This document shows positions 8,632-17,171 of a stretch of 64,000 nucleotides of DNA, in pieces (within the stretch, counting starts at the first letter, position 1; each line of letters opens with the position of its first letter). The position numbers and the translations under genes are program-made. This DNA comes from CmP2 sp052084925 (GTDB lineage: Bacteria; Actinomycetota; Actinomycetes; Actinomycetales; Micrococcaceae): NCBI GenBank assembly GCA_052084925.1, contig JBQDEV010000006.1, positions 151,175-215,174 of the forward strand, given 5' to 3'. The notes beneath the pieces are model-generated. The model saw only the letters and a program-made list of their open reading frames with translations, made no database searches and was not told the origin of the DNA.

Positions 8632-9686
8632 TGACCGCACAACCGGCACCACGAGATCTTCCCCGCACCGTGACCGTACTCGGGTCTGGTTCTTGGGGCA
8701 CCACTTTCGCCAAGGTGATAGCAGATGCCGCTCTTGAACGCGGAGATCGCGATCTTGCGGTAACGCTGTGGGCACGACGCCAGGACGTGGCGGAATCCAT
8801 CAATGCGAGTCATGTGAATCCGGATTACCTGGACGACATCGAGCTGCCGGAGAGCATTCGTGCAACCACTGACCTGAATGACGCCGTTCAAGGCGCCGAA
8901 GTTGTCGTGCTGGCAGTTCCAGCCCAACACGTCCGCGAACAGTTGCATGCGATCCGTGAAGTGCTGAGCTCCGAAGCGGTCATCGTCTCGTTGGTGAAGG
9001 GCCTTGAACGGGGTACAGATGAGCGCATCTCGGAGATATGTGCCTCAGAGCTCCAACTTGACCCAGATCGCTTCGCTGTGGTTTCTGGGCCGAATCTGGC
9101 GATGGAAATCGCACGTCGCGAACCGACCGCGACGGTGGTTGCCTCATCCAACGAACAGACGGCCGCTCAGATTGCGGAGCTGACGAATTGTTCGTACTTC
9201 CGCCCGTACCGAAACACCGATGTGACCGGGGTTGAGATCGGTGGCGTAGTCAAGAACGTCATCGCTCTCGCTGTTGGCCTGTGCGATGGACGCGGGTTCG
9301 GGGACAACTCGAAGGCATCCATCATCACCCGGGGCCTCGCCGAGACGACTCGACTTGCGGCGGCCCTGGGAGCCCGTCAGGAAACCATGGCCGGTTTGGC
9401 GGGGTTGGGCGACCTCGTGGCAACCTGCGCATCGCCGCTGTCTCGTAACCGCACAGCGGGGCGCTATATGGGTGAAGGATACCGCGCTGATGAACTGTCG
9501 TCGGTGATGCGACAGACCGCAGAAGGCGTGAAATCCGTCTCCGCCGTGGTCGAGCTGGCACACCGTATGCACGTGGAGATGCCGATCAGCGAGGCCATGA
9601 ACGCCGTTGTATCCGGAGCGCTCGACGTTGACTCCTTAGCCACCTTACTCTTGGCCCGTGACCTGAAATCGGAGGCACCCTCATGA
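8631..9686 (+). CDS. gpsA: Glycerol-3-phosphate dehydrogenase [NAD(P)+]
   Basis: Reduces dihydroxyacetone phosphate to sn-glycerol 3-phosphate for phospholipids. The 351-residue protein opens with the nucleotide-binding loop VLGSGSWGTTFAKV (about residues 17-30). It also has VSGPNLAMEIARREPTATVV and the catalytic lysine region GGVVKNVIALAVGLCDG, all standard for GpsA. It starts on the last base of plsC and overlaps ddl by four bases (ATGA). This gives a tight plsC-gpsA-ddl unit linking lipid and wall precursor genes. Confidence 0.95.
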   Translation: MTAQPAPRDLPRTVTVLGSGSWGTTFAKVIADAALERGDRDLAVTLWARRQDVAESINASHVNPDYLDDIELPESIRATTDLNDAVQGAEVVVLAVPAQHVREQLHAIREVLSSEAVIVSLVKGLERGTDERISEICASELQLDPDRFAVVSGPNLAMEIARREPTATVVASSNEQTAAQIAELTNCSYFRPYRNTDVTGVEIGGVVKNVIALAVGLCDGRGFGDNSKASIITRGLAETTRLAAALGARQETMAGLAGLGDLVATCASPLSRNRTAGRYMGEGYRADELSSVMRQTAEGVKSVSAVVELAHRMHVEMPISEAMNAVVSGALDVDSLATLLLARDLKSEAPS

Positions 9687-10858
9687 CCGAACAGCCGAAT
9701 CGCCGCCGAGTCCTGGTTCTCTTCGGCGGGCGCTCAGCTGAGCACCCGGTGTCCTGTGTGACCGCCGTGGGCGTGCTCAACGCACTCGACCGCAACGCAT
9801 ATGAAGCCGTTCCGGTGGGTATTACACCCGGCGGAACATGGAGCGCCGTACGAGAGACCCCCGAGACCTGGACGGTGGCTCATCTGACGGGCCAGCCGTC
9901 GCCAGACGGCACCACTGAGGCATCGAGCCAGGCACTGGGCACCCAGCTGCCGGAGATCCAAGAGCCACAGCATCCCGCGGGTCTGCACCGAGGTGCGGAC
10001 GGACTCCAACTCGTCGACACCGTGACACACGAAGTGCTCAGCGGGGTTGATGTGGTCTTCCCGTTGCTCCATGGCCCGTTCGGCGAAGACGGCACGATTC
10101 AGGGGCTATTGGAGACCCTTGGAGCACCTTACGTCGGCGCCGGAGTGCTGGCCAGTGCGGTGGGCATGGACAAGCACTACATGAAGTTGGCTTTCCAAGC
10201 TGCCGGTCTTGTCGTAGGCGAGTGGGTGACCATGACCGATCGTGATTGGCATCAACGCCGTGAGCACAAGCTCGAACAGATCCGTTCCCTTGATTTCCCA
10301 GTGTTCGTGAAGCCGGCCCGCGGTGGATCGTCCTTGGGCATCACCAGAGTCGTGGACCCTGCTCTCCTGGAAGACGCGATCGAGGAGGCGCGCAAATTCG
10401 ATCCCAAAGTGGTCATTGAAGCGGGAATTCTTGGACGCGAGATCGAGTGCGCCGTGCTGGACGGTCACGGCGCCGATGCGCCGCGTGCGTCTTACCCTGG
10501 GGAGATCGAGGTCCTGGACGAGACCTCCGGCCACCAATTCTATGATTTCGCGGCAAAGTACCAGGACAATGCCGCTGCCGAGCTCAGCTGCCCGGCGCGC
10601 TTGCCTGAGGACGCTATTGAGGAAGTACGTCGCTTGGCTATTCGTGGATTTGACGCTGTCGATGCGTCAGGACTCTCCCGCGTTGACTTCTTCTATACGC
10701 CAGAGGGTGAATGGATCATCAACGAGATCAACACTATGCCAGGATTCACACCGATCAGCATGTACCCGGCGATGTGGGATCGCACTGGTATCAGCTATCC
10801 GGAACTCATCCATGAACTCATCGAGCTCGGTGTGGAGCGTGGCACGGGACTGCACTGA
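9683..10858 (+). CDS. ddl: D-alanine--D-alanine ligase
   Basis: ATP-grasp ligase making D-Ala-D-Ala for the peptidoglycan stem peptide. It has 391 residues, the usual size in actinobacteria, where an insertion follows the N-terminal domain. Motifs are VLFGGRSAEHPVS at the start, VFPLLHGPFGEDGTIQG, FVKPARGGSSLGI in the ATP-grasp core, and the metal-binding NEINTMPGFTPISMYP near the C-terminus. It overlaps gpsA by four bases. The convergent lipoprotein gene lies 31 bases downstream. Confidence 0.95.
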   Translation: MTEQPNRRRVLVLFGGRSAEHPVSCVTAVGVLNALDRNAYEAVPVGITPGGTWSAVRETPETWTVAHLTGQPSPDGTTEASSQALGTQLPEIQEPQHPAGLHRGADGLQLVDTVTHEVLSGVDVVFPLLHGPFGEDGTIQGLLETLGAPYVGAGVLASAVGMDKHYMKLAFQAAGLVVGEWVTMTDRDWHQRREHKLEQIRSLDFPVFVKPARGGSSLGITRVVDPALLEDAIEEARKFDPKVVIEAGILGREIECAVLDGHGADAPRASYPGEIEVLDETSGHQFYDFAAKYQDNAAAELSCPARLPEDAIEEVRRLAIRGFDAVDASGLSRVDFFYTPEGEWIINEINTMPGFTPISMYPAMWDRTGISYPELIHELIELGVERGTGLH

Positions 10859-10889
10859 TTCAGAGTCCGACGCTCCACACACAAGCTGA

Positions 10890-11450
10890 CTAATTGTCCG
10901 CGCTGGGGATCGGTGCCTGTGTTGCGTCAGGTTGCGCTGTGCAGGCTCGATCTGCGGGGATCCGCTCAACCGCCGCGGCGAGGTCAACCATGACGGAAGA
11001 AGAAGCAGCTCGTGATCCGTCGAAGAGTACTTCGAGGGCAGGATCGCGTCCGTAGCTGGTGAGTCTCCAATTCTCGCCTTCCTCGATTGCAATCCAGTCG
11101 ACGCCGTTGGCGTTCACACAATGCTCCGTGGTCGGTCCCGGAACAGCCACGCCACAGCGCAAGATCACGGCTGCGGGGTCTCCCCAAGCACCGGTGGACT
11201 GTGCGTCGGTACGTGCTCGATCGAATCCGGCGACTGTCTCAGGCAGAGCAACCATCGCCTCGGCACAGACAGGGTTCGTGGCGTCCTCGGCCGTTTCAAT
11301 CCCCGAGACCATATTGCTGGTGCACGCTGATAATCCGGCTCCGACCAGTGTCAACCCCGCCAACATTACTGCCGATGAGAAGCGAACATGACGCGAACGA
11401 ACCTTTGAAGATGTGGGACGAACGGTGGAGGAGACCGAAGAATACTGCAT
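10890..11450 (-). CDS. DUF3515-family lipoprotein
   Basis: Exported lipoprotein of 186 residues and unknown function. The N-terminus is basic, followed by a hydrophobic segment (FSSAVMLAGLTLVGAGLSA) and a lipobox GLSAC, so the cysteine at about residue 43 should be lipidated. The mature part resembles DUF3515, with conserved cysteines, an AVILRCGVAVPGPT segment and a WIAIEEGENWRLTSYGRDPA region. DUF3515 genes usually lie between ddl and thiL in actinobacteria. ddl is adjacent here but thiL is not. It is transcribed divergently from the DAK2 gene. Confidence 0.8.
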   Translation of the reverse strand: MQYSSVSSTVRPTSSKVRSRHVRFSSAVMLAGLTLVGAGLSACTSNMVSGIETAEDATNPVCAEAMVALPETVAGFDRARTDAQSTGAWGDPAAVILRCGVAVPGPTTEHCVNANGVDWIAIEEGENWRLTSYGRDPALEVLFDGSRAASSSVMVDLAAAVERIPADRACTAQPDATQAPIPSADN

Positions 11451-11484
11451 TCCTCCAGACTATCGATGTCTGAATCCCGTGCCG

Positions 11485-11512
11485 TGAGAATGGCGATGAG
11501 AGGTCATTCTCA
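11485..11512. promoter_or_regulatory. 8-bp inverted repeat in divergent promoter region
   Basis: TGAGAATG (11485-11492), a 12-base spacer, then CATTCTCA (11505-11512) form a perfect dyad in the 120-base region between the DUF3515 gene and the DAK2 gene. It is followed by TAGGGT, which could serve as a -10 for the rightward gene. A shorter TGAGA/TCTCA dyad is nested inside. A protein-binding site is the likeliest reading. The regulator is unknown. Confidence 0.4.
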
Positions 11513-11570
11513 GTAGGGTAGGAGCGTTGTCCACATCACTGTCAATGAGACCGGAATCCCTGAGCTAATC

Positions 11571-12632
11571 GTGAACCCTCCATCAGACCTCCCGCGCCCT
11601 GAGCCGCAGGAACCCAACACCGTTGGTACCTCGGCACCGGTGATCATGGAGTGGCTTATCCAAGCGGAGTCCGCCCTAGCCAATAGCTCAGACCGTCTCG
11701 ACGCTATCAACATCTTCCCCGTACCGGACGGCGATACCGGCACCAATCTCTATACCACTATTGCCGCTGCACGAGCTGGCCTAGATCTCGAGGATCCGTC
11801 CATCAGCACCGTGGGTGATGCCCTTGCCCAGGCCGGTCGTGCGGCCCTGGACCAGGCGCGCGGCAACTCGGGAACATTAATGGCTGTGGCGCTCACCGGA
11901 CTTTCTGAACCGATGCGCCAGTCACCGCGGCTGACCGCACCGTTGCTCGCCCAGGGGCTGGATCGTGCGCGCACGGCGGCATGGTCGGCATTGTCAGACC
12001 CGCAGGAAGGCACCTTGCTCTCGGTCCTGACTCGATGCGCCGATGCCTCGCAAGACTTCCTCGAATCTCTCGAAGATCAGTCCTCCGACCACATAAATTC
12101 TCGGCGCGTGCTCGCTTTGTGCTGTGAACACCTCGTCACTACCGCGCGGTCAGCCGTGGTCGCCACGGAGAAGGAATTGGCGGCCCTGACGAAAGCCGAG
12201 GTCGTCGACGCTGGAGCAATCGGGCTGTTATTGGTTCTCGACGCGCTACGTTGCGCAGTCACTGGTCGTCCTCGCGAAGATGGGCTGCTGGAAGGACTGC
12301 ACGGTACGGATATTCAGGCGCCACATCTGCACTCGCATCTACCCAACCACGACGGGCATGAAGTGATGTGCTCTATGGACCTCTCGCCGTTGGACGCGGC
12401 TACGCTGCGCTTTGGGCTCGACGAGATCGGCGATTCGGTCATCATGTCACCGATTTCTACCGACGCGGACGCACAAGGGCGCGTACGTTGGCGGTTGCAT
12501 GCGCATGTTCCCGATGTTGATACGGCGCTGGACTTGGTACGACGAGCCGGAGAACCGCAGAACCTCGTCGTAACCGATCTCGCCGGCGGCTCGCATACCC
12601 ACCATTCCGTTCACACTTCTCGGGACTCGTGA
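11571..12632 (+). CDS. DAK2 (FakA-like kinase) domain protein
   Basis: Protein of 353 residues resembling the N-terminal DhaL/DAK2 kinase domain of FakA, which phosphorylates fatty acids bound to FakB. The nucleotide and metal motif NIFPVPDGDTGTNLYTT is intact, followed by ARGNSGTLM and the EGTLLSVL region. The C-terminal part (about residues 230-350) is shorter than in full FakA. The start is a GTG at 11571, with no better candidate nearby. The gene ends in a GTGA overlap with recG, an association common in actinobacteria. The substrate is not established, so no symbol is given. Confidence 0.8.
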   Translation: MNPPSDLPRPEPQEPNTVGTSAPVIMEWLIQAESALANSSDRLDAINIFPVPDGDTGTNLYTTIAAARAGLDLEDPSISTVGDALAQAGRAALDQARGNSGTLMAVALTGLSEPMRQSPRLTAPLLAQGLDRARTAAWSALSDPQEGTLLSVLTRCADASQDFLESLEDQSSDHINSRRVLALCCEHLVTTARSAVVATEKELAALTKAEVVDAGAIGLLLVLDALRCAVTGRPREDGLLEGLHGTDIQAPHLHSHLPNHDGHEVMCSMDLSPLDAATLRFGLDEIGDSVIMSPISTDADAQGRVRWRLHAHVPDVDTALDLVRRAGEPQNLVVTDLAGGSHTHHSVHTSRDS

Positions 12633-14878
12633 GCTCGCTCATTGCGGCCCAACCGGGCTCAGCACTGGACCAGCCACTCAGCGGCATCCTGGGGGGACGT
12701 ACAGCCACCCGCCTCCAAGAGCAGCTCAACATCACCACGACGGGTGAATTGCTCGAGCATTTCCCCCGCAGGTGGGTGGAATTGGGGGAGCTCACTCCGA
12801 TTCACAGTCTTCCGGTTGGGGAACAGGTGACGATCGTTGCCCGCGTCGTTTCCACGACCAAACGCCGCATGCAGTCGCGTCGCGGCTTCCTGATCGATGT
12901 TCTGGTCTCCGATGATGCGGAGAGCCACGCCGGCGGAACATTGTCCATGGCTTTCTTCAACGGGTATGACGCTGAACGGCGTCTGGCCGCGGGCACGCGA
13001 GCCATGTTCCATGGTAAAACTGCCCAGTATCGAGGCGCCCTGACCCTGAACAATCCTGATTTCACGGTCCTTGACGACGCCGAGAATCCGACCGAACACG
13101 ATCTCTCTCCGGTTCCGGTGTATCCGGCCACCGCGAAGTTGGCCTCCTGGACCATTCGGACCTGTGTGGATACCGTGCTGGACGCGATCAATTGGGACTC
13201 AGTGGAAGACCCAGTACCGACCGAGTTGCTCCGGGACGCATCAGACTCGTTGGAGCCCTTGCCGACGCTAGCCGAAGCCTTCCGCTCCCTGCATCGTCCA
13301 CGTCAGGTGTCGGAGGCGCTCAGGGCGAAAACCCGGTTTGCACTCCATGAAGCGCTCATCTTGCAGGGGGTGCTCTCGAACCGGCGTCAGCAGAACGCCA
13401 CTCAATCTGCGTCCACACCGTATCCGCGCCGTGAGGACGGGATCGCTGGGGCATTGGACCAACGACTGCCCTTCACCCTGACGGATGGGCAGAGGGACGC
13501 TGGAGCCGCCATCAGCAACAGCCTGGACTCGATACATCCGATGTCTCGACTACTCCAGGGAGAAGTCGGGTCTGGAAAGACACTGGTGGCATTGCGGGCG
13601 ATGGCCCAGGTAGTTGATGGTGGTGGTCAGGCTGCCCTGATCGCGCCAACGGAGGTGCTCGCAGGACAGCATCACCGATCTTTGCTGTCGACCCTCGACG
13701 TGCTTGCGACAGCCGGACAGCTCACGAGCTGGACGGGACCATCGACAGAGGTCGTACTGCTCACCGGTTCGCAATCCACCCAAGCCAAGCGGGAGGCATT
13801 GCTGAAAATCGCCTCCGGGCAGGCCGGGATCGTCGTGGGCACTCACGCATTGCTATCGGAGTACGTGAGCTTCGCCCAACTCGGTCTCGTCGTGATCGAC
13901 GAACAGCACCGCTTCGGCGTGGATCAGCGGGAAGCGTTGCGCGAATCGAATCCGGGTACTCATATGCTGGTCATGTCCGCAACACCGATCCCGCGCTCTG
14001 TTGCGATGACTGTCTTCGGAGATCTGGACGTCACGGTGCTGGACGGGATGCCATCCGGCAGGAAACCGGTGGCCACGCATGTAGCGCGGATGGACCACGG
14101 GCCGAGAATCATCGGCCGCGTCTGGGAGATCATCTCGGAACAAGTTGCGGCGGGACACCAGGCGTTCGTCGTCTGCCCGAAAATCACACCAAGTCAGTCA
14201 GCAACGGAAACGAATACGGATCACGGCGGCGCCGAACTGAGCCTGACCGCACCCGAGCTTGCCGCCGCCGTGGAGGACATGGTCGAACGTCTTCCTCAGA
14301 TCCCCTCGTTGACAGGGCTGCGCGTCGCTGCCTTGCACGGCCAGATGGACCAAACAAAGCAAGATGAGGCGATGGGACGCTTCGTCCGCGGCGAGATCGA
14401 TATTCTGGTTGCGACGACCGTCATTGAGGTGGGGGTGGACGTCCCCAACGCCACTGTGATGGCGGTCCTCGATGCGGACGCTTTTGGGCTTTCCACACTG
14501 CACCAGTTGCGTGGTCGCGTCGGCCGCGGCGAAGCTCCCGCTCTGTGCTTTTTGACGACGCGACTCCCTGACGGGCACGCCGCGCTCGACAGGCTGGACA
14601 TCTTGGCGGAGACGCAAGACGGCATGCGCATTGCCGAGCAGGATGTATTAGCTCGAGGTGAAGGCGACATTCTGGGCTCCACCCAGCATGGCTTCGGTTC
14701 GCGGCTGCTGGTGCTCAAGGTTCTCCGCCATGCGCACCTGATCCAACTGAGCTCCGATTGGATTGCTCAGGCACGGGTCAACGATCCTGCACTTCAGGGA
14801 TTTCCGGCGCTCGCTGCCGAGATCACCGCGTGGGAATCGGCGCATGAGTCGACCTCCGGCTATCTTGAGAAGACGTGA
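12629..14878 (+). CDS. recG: ATP-dependent DNA helicase RecG
   Basis: Branch-migrating helicase that remodels stalled forks and Holliday junctions. It has 749 residues. An OB-fold wedge domain (about 60-150) comes first, then the superfamily 2 helicase core with Walker A GEVGSGKT (311-318), DEQH box in VVIDEQHRFG (424-427), MSATPIPRS, the second RecA domain with ATTVIEVGVDVPNA, and QLRGRVGRG. The C-terminal TRG region follows. The GTG start overlaps the stop of the DAK2 gene. Catalytic motifs are intact. Confidence 0.95.
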   Translation: MSSLIAAQPGSALDQPLSGILGGRTATRLQEQLNITTTGELLEHFPRRWVELGELTPIHSLPVGEQVTIVARVVSTTKRRMQSRRGFLIDVLVSDDAESHAGGTLSMAFFNGYDAERRLAAGTRAMFHGKTAQYRGALTLNNPDFTVLDDAENPTEHDLSPVPVYPATAKLASWTIRTCVDTVLDAINWDSVEDPVPTELLRDASDSLEPLPTLAEAFRSLHRPRQVSEALRAKTRFALHEALILQGVLSNRRQQNATQSASTPYPRREDGIAGALDQRLPFTLTDGQRDAGAAISNSLDSIHPMSRLLQGEVGSGKTLVALRAMAQVVDGGGQAALIAPTEVLAGQHHRSLLSTLDVLATAGQLTSWTGPSTEVVLLTGSQSTQAKREALLKIASGQAGIVVGTHALLSEYVSFAQLGLVVIDEQHRFGVDQREALRESNPGTHMLVMSATPIPRSVAMTVFGDLDVTVLDGMPSGRKPVATHVARMDHGPRIIGRVWEIISEQVAAGHQAFVVCPKITPSQSATETNTDHGGAELSLTAPELAAAVEDMVERLPQIPSLTGLRVAALHGQMDQTKQDEAMGRFVRGEIDILVATTVIEVGVDVPNATVMAVLDADAFGLSTLHQLRGRVGRGEAPALCFLTTRLPDGHAALDRLDILAETQDGMRIAEQDVLARGEGDILGSTQHGFGSRLLVLKVLRHAHLIQLSSDWIAQARVNDPALQGFPALAAEITAWESAHESTSGYLEKT

Positions 14879-14942
14879 GTCGTACCTCTGAGAACGACGC
14901 ACAGTGACGCAGCAGCAATCACCCAGCAAGGAGGCGCGCACC

Positions 14943-15530
14943 ATGTCTCGTATAGTCTCTGGAGCGGCGGGAGGCATCTCTCTGGTGTCCGTTCCCGGAA
15001 CCGGAACCCGTCCGACCACGGATCGTACCAAGGAAGCGCTGTTCTCCTGGCTGGAATCTCGCGGCTGGTTGGAGGGTACTAGCGTGCTTGACCTCTATGC
15101 TGGCTCAGGTGCGCTGGGGTGCGAGGCAGCTTCGCGAGGTGCTGGTGAGGTGGTCAGCATAGAGCGACACAATAAGGCTGCAGCCATTTGCCGTCGGAAT
15201 GCCGATGCCATCAACAAACGAGTCGGTCGCACCGTGGTTCGTGTTCAGAATGCAGCGGTGGACACCGCCCTGCAACAGCTTCCGCTCGCTAGCTGGGACT
15301 TGATCCTGGCTGATCCGCCCTATGATTTCGACGGTGAGCCACTCCAGCGGAGCCTGCAGCTGATGGATGCCGCGCTCGACGAACGCGGATTGGTGGTGCT
15401 TGAACGGTCCACCCGGAGTCCAGAACCTCGATGGCCCGAGAGACTGAATCTGATCGAACAGCGTGACTACGGCGAGAGCCGCCTCTACTTCGTTCGGCCC
15501 GTTTCGGCTGAAACCACGGACAACTCGTGA
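14943..15530 (+). CDS. rsmD: 16S rRNA (guanine(966)-N(2))-methyltransferase
   Basis: Methylates G966 of 16S rRNA using S-adenosylmethionine. The ATG at 14943 (MSRIVSGAAGG) is preceded by a strong AAGGAGG at 14929-14935, so it is preferred over an in-frame GTG at 14904. The 195-residue Rossmann methyltransferase shows RPTTDRTKEALFSWL, motif I VLDLYAGSGALGCEAASRG, and the catalytic ADPPY motif. In relatives coaD follows directly. Here an unknown gene, an ATP-grasp gene and an aminotransferase intervene. Confidence 0.92.
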   Translation: MSRIVSGAAGGISLVSVPGTGTRPTTDRTKEALFSWLESRGWLEGTSVLDLYAGSGALGCEAASRGAGEVVSIERHNKAAAICRRNADAINKRVGRTVVRVQNAAVDTALQQLPLASWDLILADPPYDFDGEPLQRSLQLMDAALDERGLVVLERSTRSPEPRWPERLNLIEQRDYGESRLYFVRPVSAETTDNS

Positions 15531-15543
15531 TAGCGAGGCAGCA

Positions 15544-16332
15544 ATGCAAGGCAACCTCATCCCGGTCGACTCCGTTGACGACACCTACCAGATTGAACCG
15601 GCACGCTCCTATCAGATAGATCTAGTGACCTTTGGTCCCAGTACTGACGCTCGAGCGGGTGTATTGGAGCTGGCCTTCATGGACGATGAGGGCGACCGGC
15701 TGGAAGTCCATGAATGGCCTCATCACTCCTCAGTCTTCGGGGAGTACATATACCTGCGGGCTAAAGAGAATCATCCCCGTCGCACGGGGCTCATCGTCAC
15801 TGCACCGGACCGGGCCGTCATGCTCAAGCTCAGCGGGCATACATGGTCCGATTACACTGACTTGAGTTTGATGAAATCGCCAAGACTGATCCTCGTAGAC
15901 GACTCGGCCCCATCGGTCGGCACCGATCTGGGCGGAGAGGTCCAGTCAGGGATTGTGCTTGCCGGCGTCAATGCCCTGCATCATGTCCCGTTCGACACCG
16001 TCGCAGTTACTGTCGAAGTTCCCGTGCAGGGAAATCTCCGGCCGGCCCAGCAAATACTGACCCTCCGTTTCTTGGATGAGGCAGGGGAAGAACTCGCCGC
16101 CCACGACATCGGCGTCGAATCCCGAGCCGGTTACGCGAAGGTCAAGAGTGATCCATTCCGTGTGCCGCATGATGCGACGTCCCTTCGGCTGCAAGGCCCC
16201 TCGGTGTCCTGCGACAACAACCCCGTGACGCTGACGCGGCTACCTGGACTGCATTGGCACCACGAGATGCCCTCATCCGATGGTACGGCATCAGGAGATG
16301 GTTCCGGCGGGGAGCCTCCGGCGGTGGCGTAA
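15544..16332 (+). CDS. Unknown protein with two internal beta-sandwich-like repeats
   Basis: I do not recognise this 262-residue protein. The start is taken as ATG 15544, which has a GCGAGG upstream and avoids the overlap with rsmD that an in-frame start at 15463 would cause. Two halves align with one another. LELAFMDDEGDRLEVHEW (about residues 40-58) matches LTLRFLDEAGEELAAHDIG (about 177-195), each followed by a similar strand-rich tail that closes in LKLSGHTW or LRLQGPSV. There is no signal peptide or membrane segment, and the C-terminus is Gly/Ser-rich. Its stop lies two bases from the stop of the convergent TupA-like gene. A role in envelope polysaccharide handling is only a guess from that neighbour. 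Confidence 0.65.
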   Translation: MQGNLIPVDSVDDTYQIEPARSYQIDLVTFGPSTDARAGVLELAFMDDEGDRLEVHEWPHHSSVFGEYIYLRAKENHPRRTGLIVTAPDRAVMLKLSGHTWSDYTDLSLMKSPRLILVDDSAPSVGTDLGGEVQSGIVLAGVNALHHVPFDTVAVTVEVPVQGNLRPAQQILTLRFLDEAGEELAAHDIGVESRAGYAKVKSDPFRVPHDATSLRLQGPSVSCDNNPVTLTRLPGLHWHHEMPSSDGTASGDGSGGEPPAVA

Positions 16333-16334
16333 CG

Positions 16335-17138
16335 TTAGCCTCGTTCCGACGTGGCGTCTCGCCAACGTTGAGCCAATACACGTTCATAGGCACGCGAGAG
16401 AGTGTAGCTGCGTCCGTAGTAGAGACCTCCTGGGGTTAGGGTGATTTCCCCAATGACCCATCCATTGTGCGTCCGGTAGAGGTCGATGCGGGAGAAGGGG
16501 GTCGGGACCTTTGAGGAGGCTTCTTCAGCGATCGTGAGGATATCGCTCCCGAAAGGGGTGAGATCGATATCTCCTACCTGCACTCTCTGCGGGTTGTACG
16601 AGATCCGGTCCTCCTCAACCGGTCGTAGATCCCGATCGAACCATTGGACAGTATGTGGACTCGTGTTCCGATCAATCATCAAGATCAGCTCGACCTGCCC
16701 GCCGAACGTGTAGGCCTTGAAGTCACGAGGAATGGCGAAGCCGTCAGCGTCGTGGATCTTCTCCTCAACGATGATCCTGTTTCCGCTCAAATGCGGTTGA
16801 TTCAGTTCCGGACGACCGAAGAATTCTCGTTGGTGGAATCTGACCTCCTCCGCGGTCAGGACGCGATCAAGGAACGCTTCATAGAACCCGTTCTCACACT
16901 CCGACAGGACCATGACCCCCTGCGCGGAATGAAGCTGGGTGGGTTTCACCACGAATTCGCTGGGCAAATCGCTGAGGTCTATATCGTCGGGAGTGGCGAA
17001 TGATCTCAGTATGCGTACGAACGGAAGTCGATGGTCTGCACAGAAATTCGCACACTCGAGCTTGTCGTGAACGAACCACGGGACGTCAGGCTCGTCGCCC
17101 TCGATACGCCGTCGAAGGTAGTCGTGCCAATACTCCAT
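16335..17138 (-). CDS. TupA-like ATP-grasp protein
   Basis: ATP-grasp family protein of 267 residues resembling TupA, the family linked to teichuronopeptide and other capsular polymers. The N-terminal part reads KLECANFCADHRLPFVRILRSF. The ATP-binding segment is FVVKPTQLHSAQGVMVL, followed by IIVEEKIHDADGFAIPRDFKAYTFGG, and the metal-binding end contains RIDLYRTHNGWVIGEITLTPGG. Such enzymes join an amino acid or carboxylate to an acceptor using ATP. The acceptor here is unknown. It lies 33 bases downstream of the aminotransferase on the same strand and converges with the repeat protein gene. Confidence 0.75.
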   Translation of the reverse strand: MEYWHDYLRRRIEGDEPDVPWFVHDKLECANFCADHRLPFVRILRSFATPDDIDLSDLPSEFVVKPTQLHSAQGVMVLSECENGFYEAFLDRVLTAEEVRFHQREFFGRPELNQPHLSGNRIIVEEKIHDADGFAIPRDFKAYTFGGQVELILMIDRNTSPHTVQWFDRDLRPVEEDRISYNPQRVQVGDIDLTPFGSDILTIAEEASSKVPTPFSRIDLYRTHNGWVIGEITLTPGGLYYGRSYTLSRAYERVLAQRWRDATSERG

Positions 17139-17171
17139 ACCAACTCCCGTGCTCTACGAATCATCGTGTGA

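Noticed and set aside
14904..14942. Longer rsmD start at GTG 14904
   Set aside because: AAGGAGG at 14929-14935 is ideally placed for ATG 14943.
15463..15543. Longer start of the two-repeat protein overlapping rsmD
   Set aside because: The extra 27 residues are the other-frame reading of the rsmD 3' end; ATG 15544 is the first start after rsmD.
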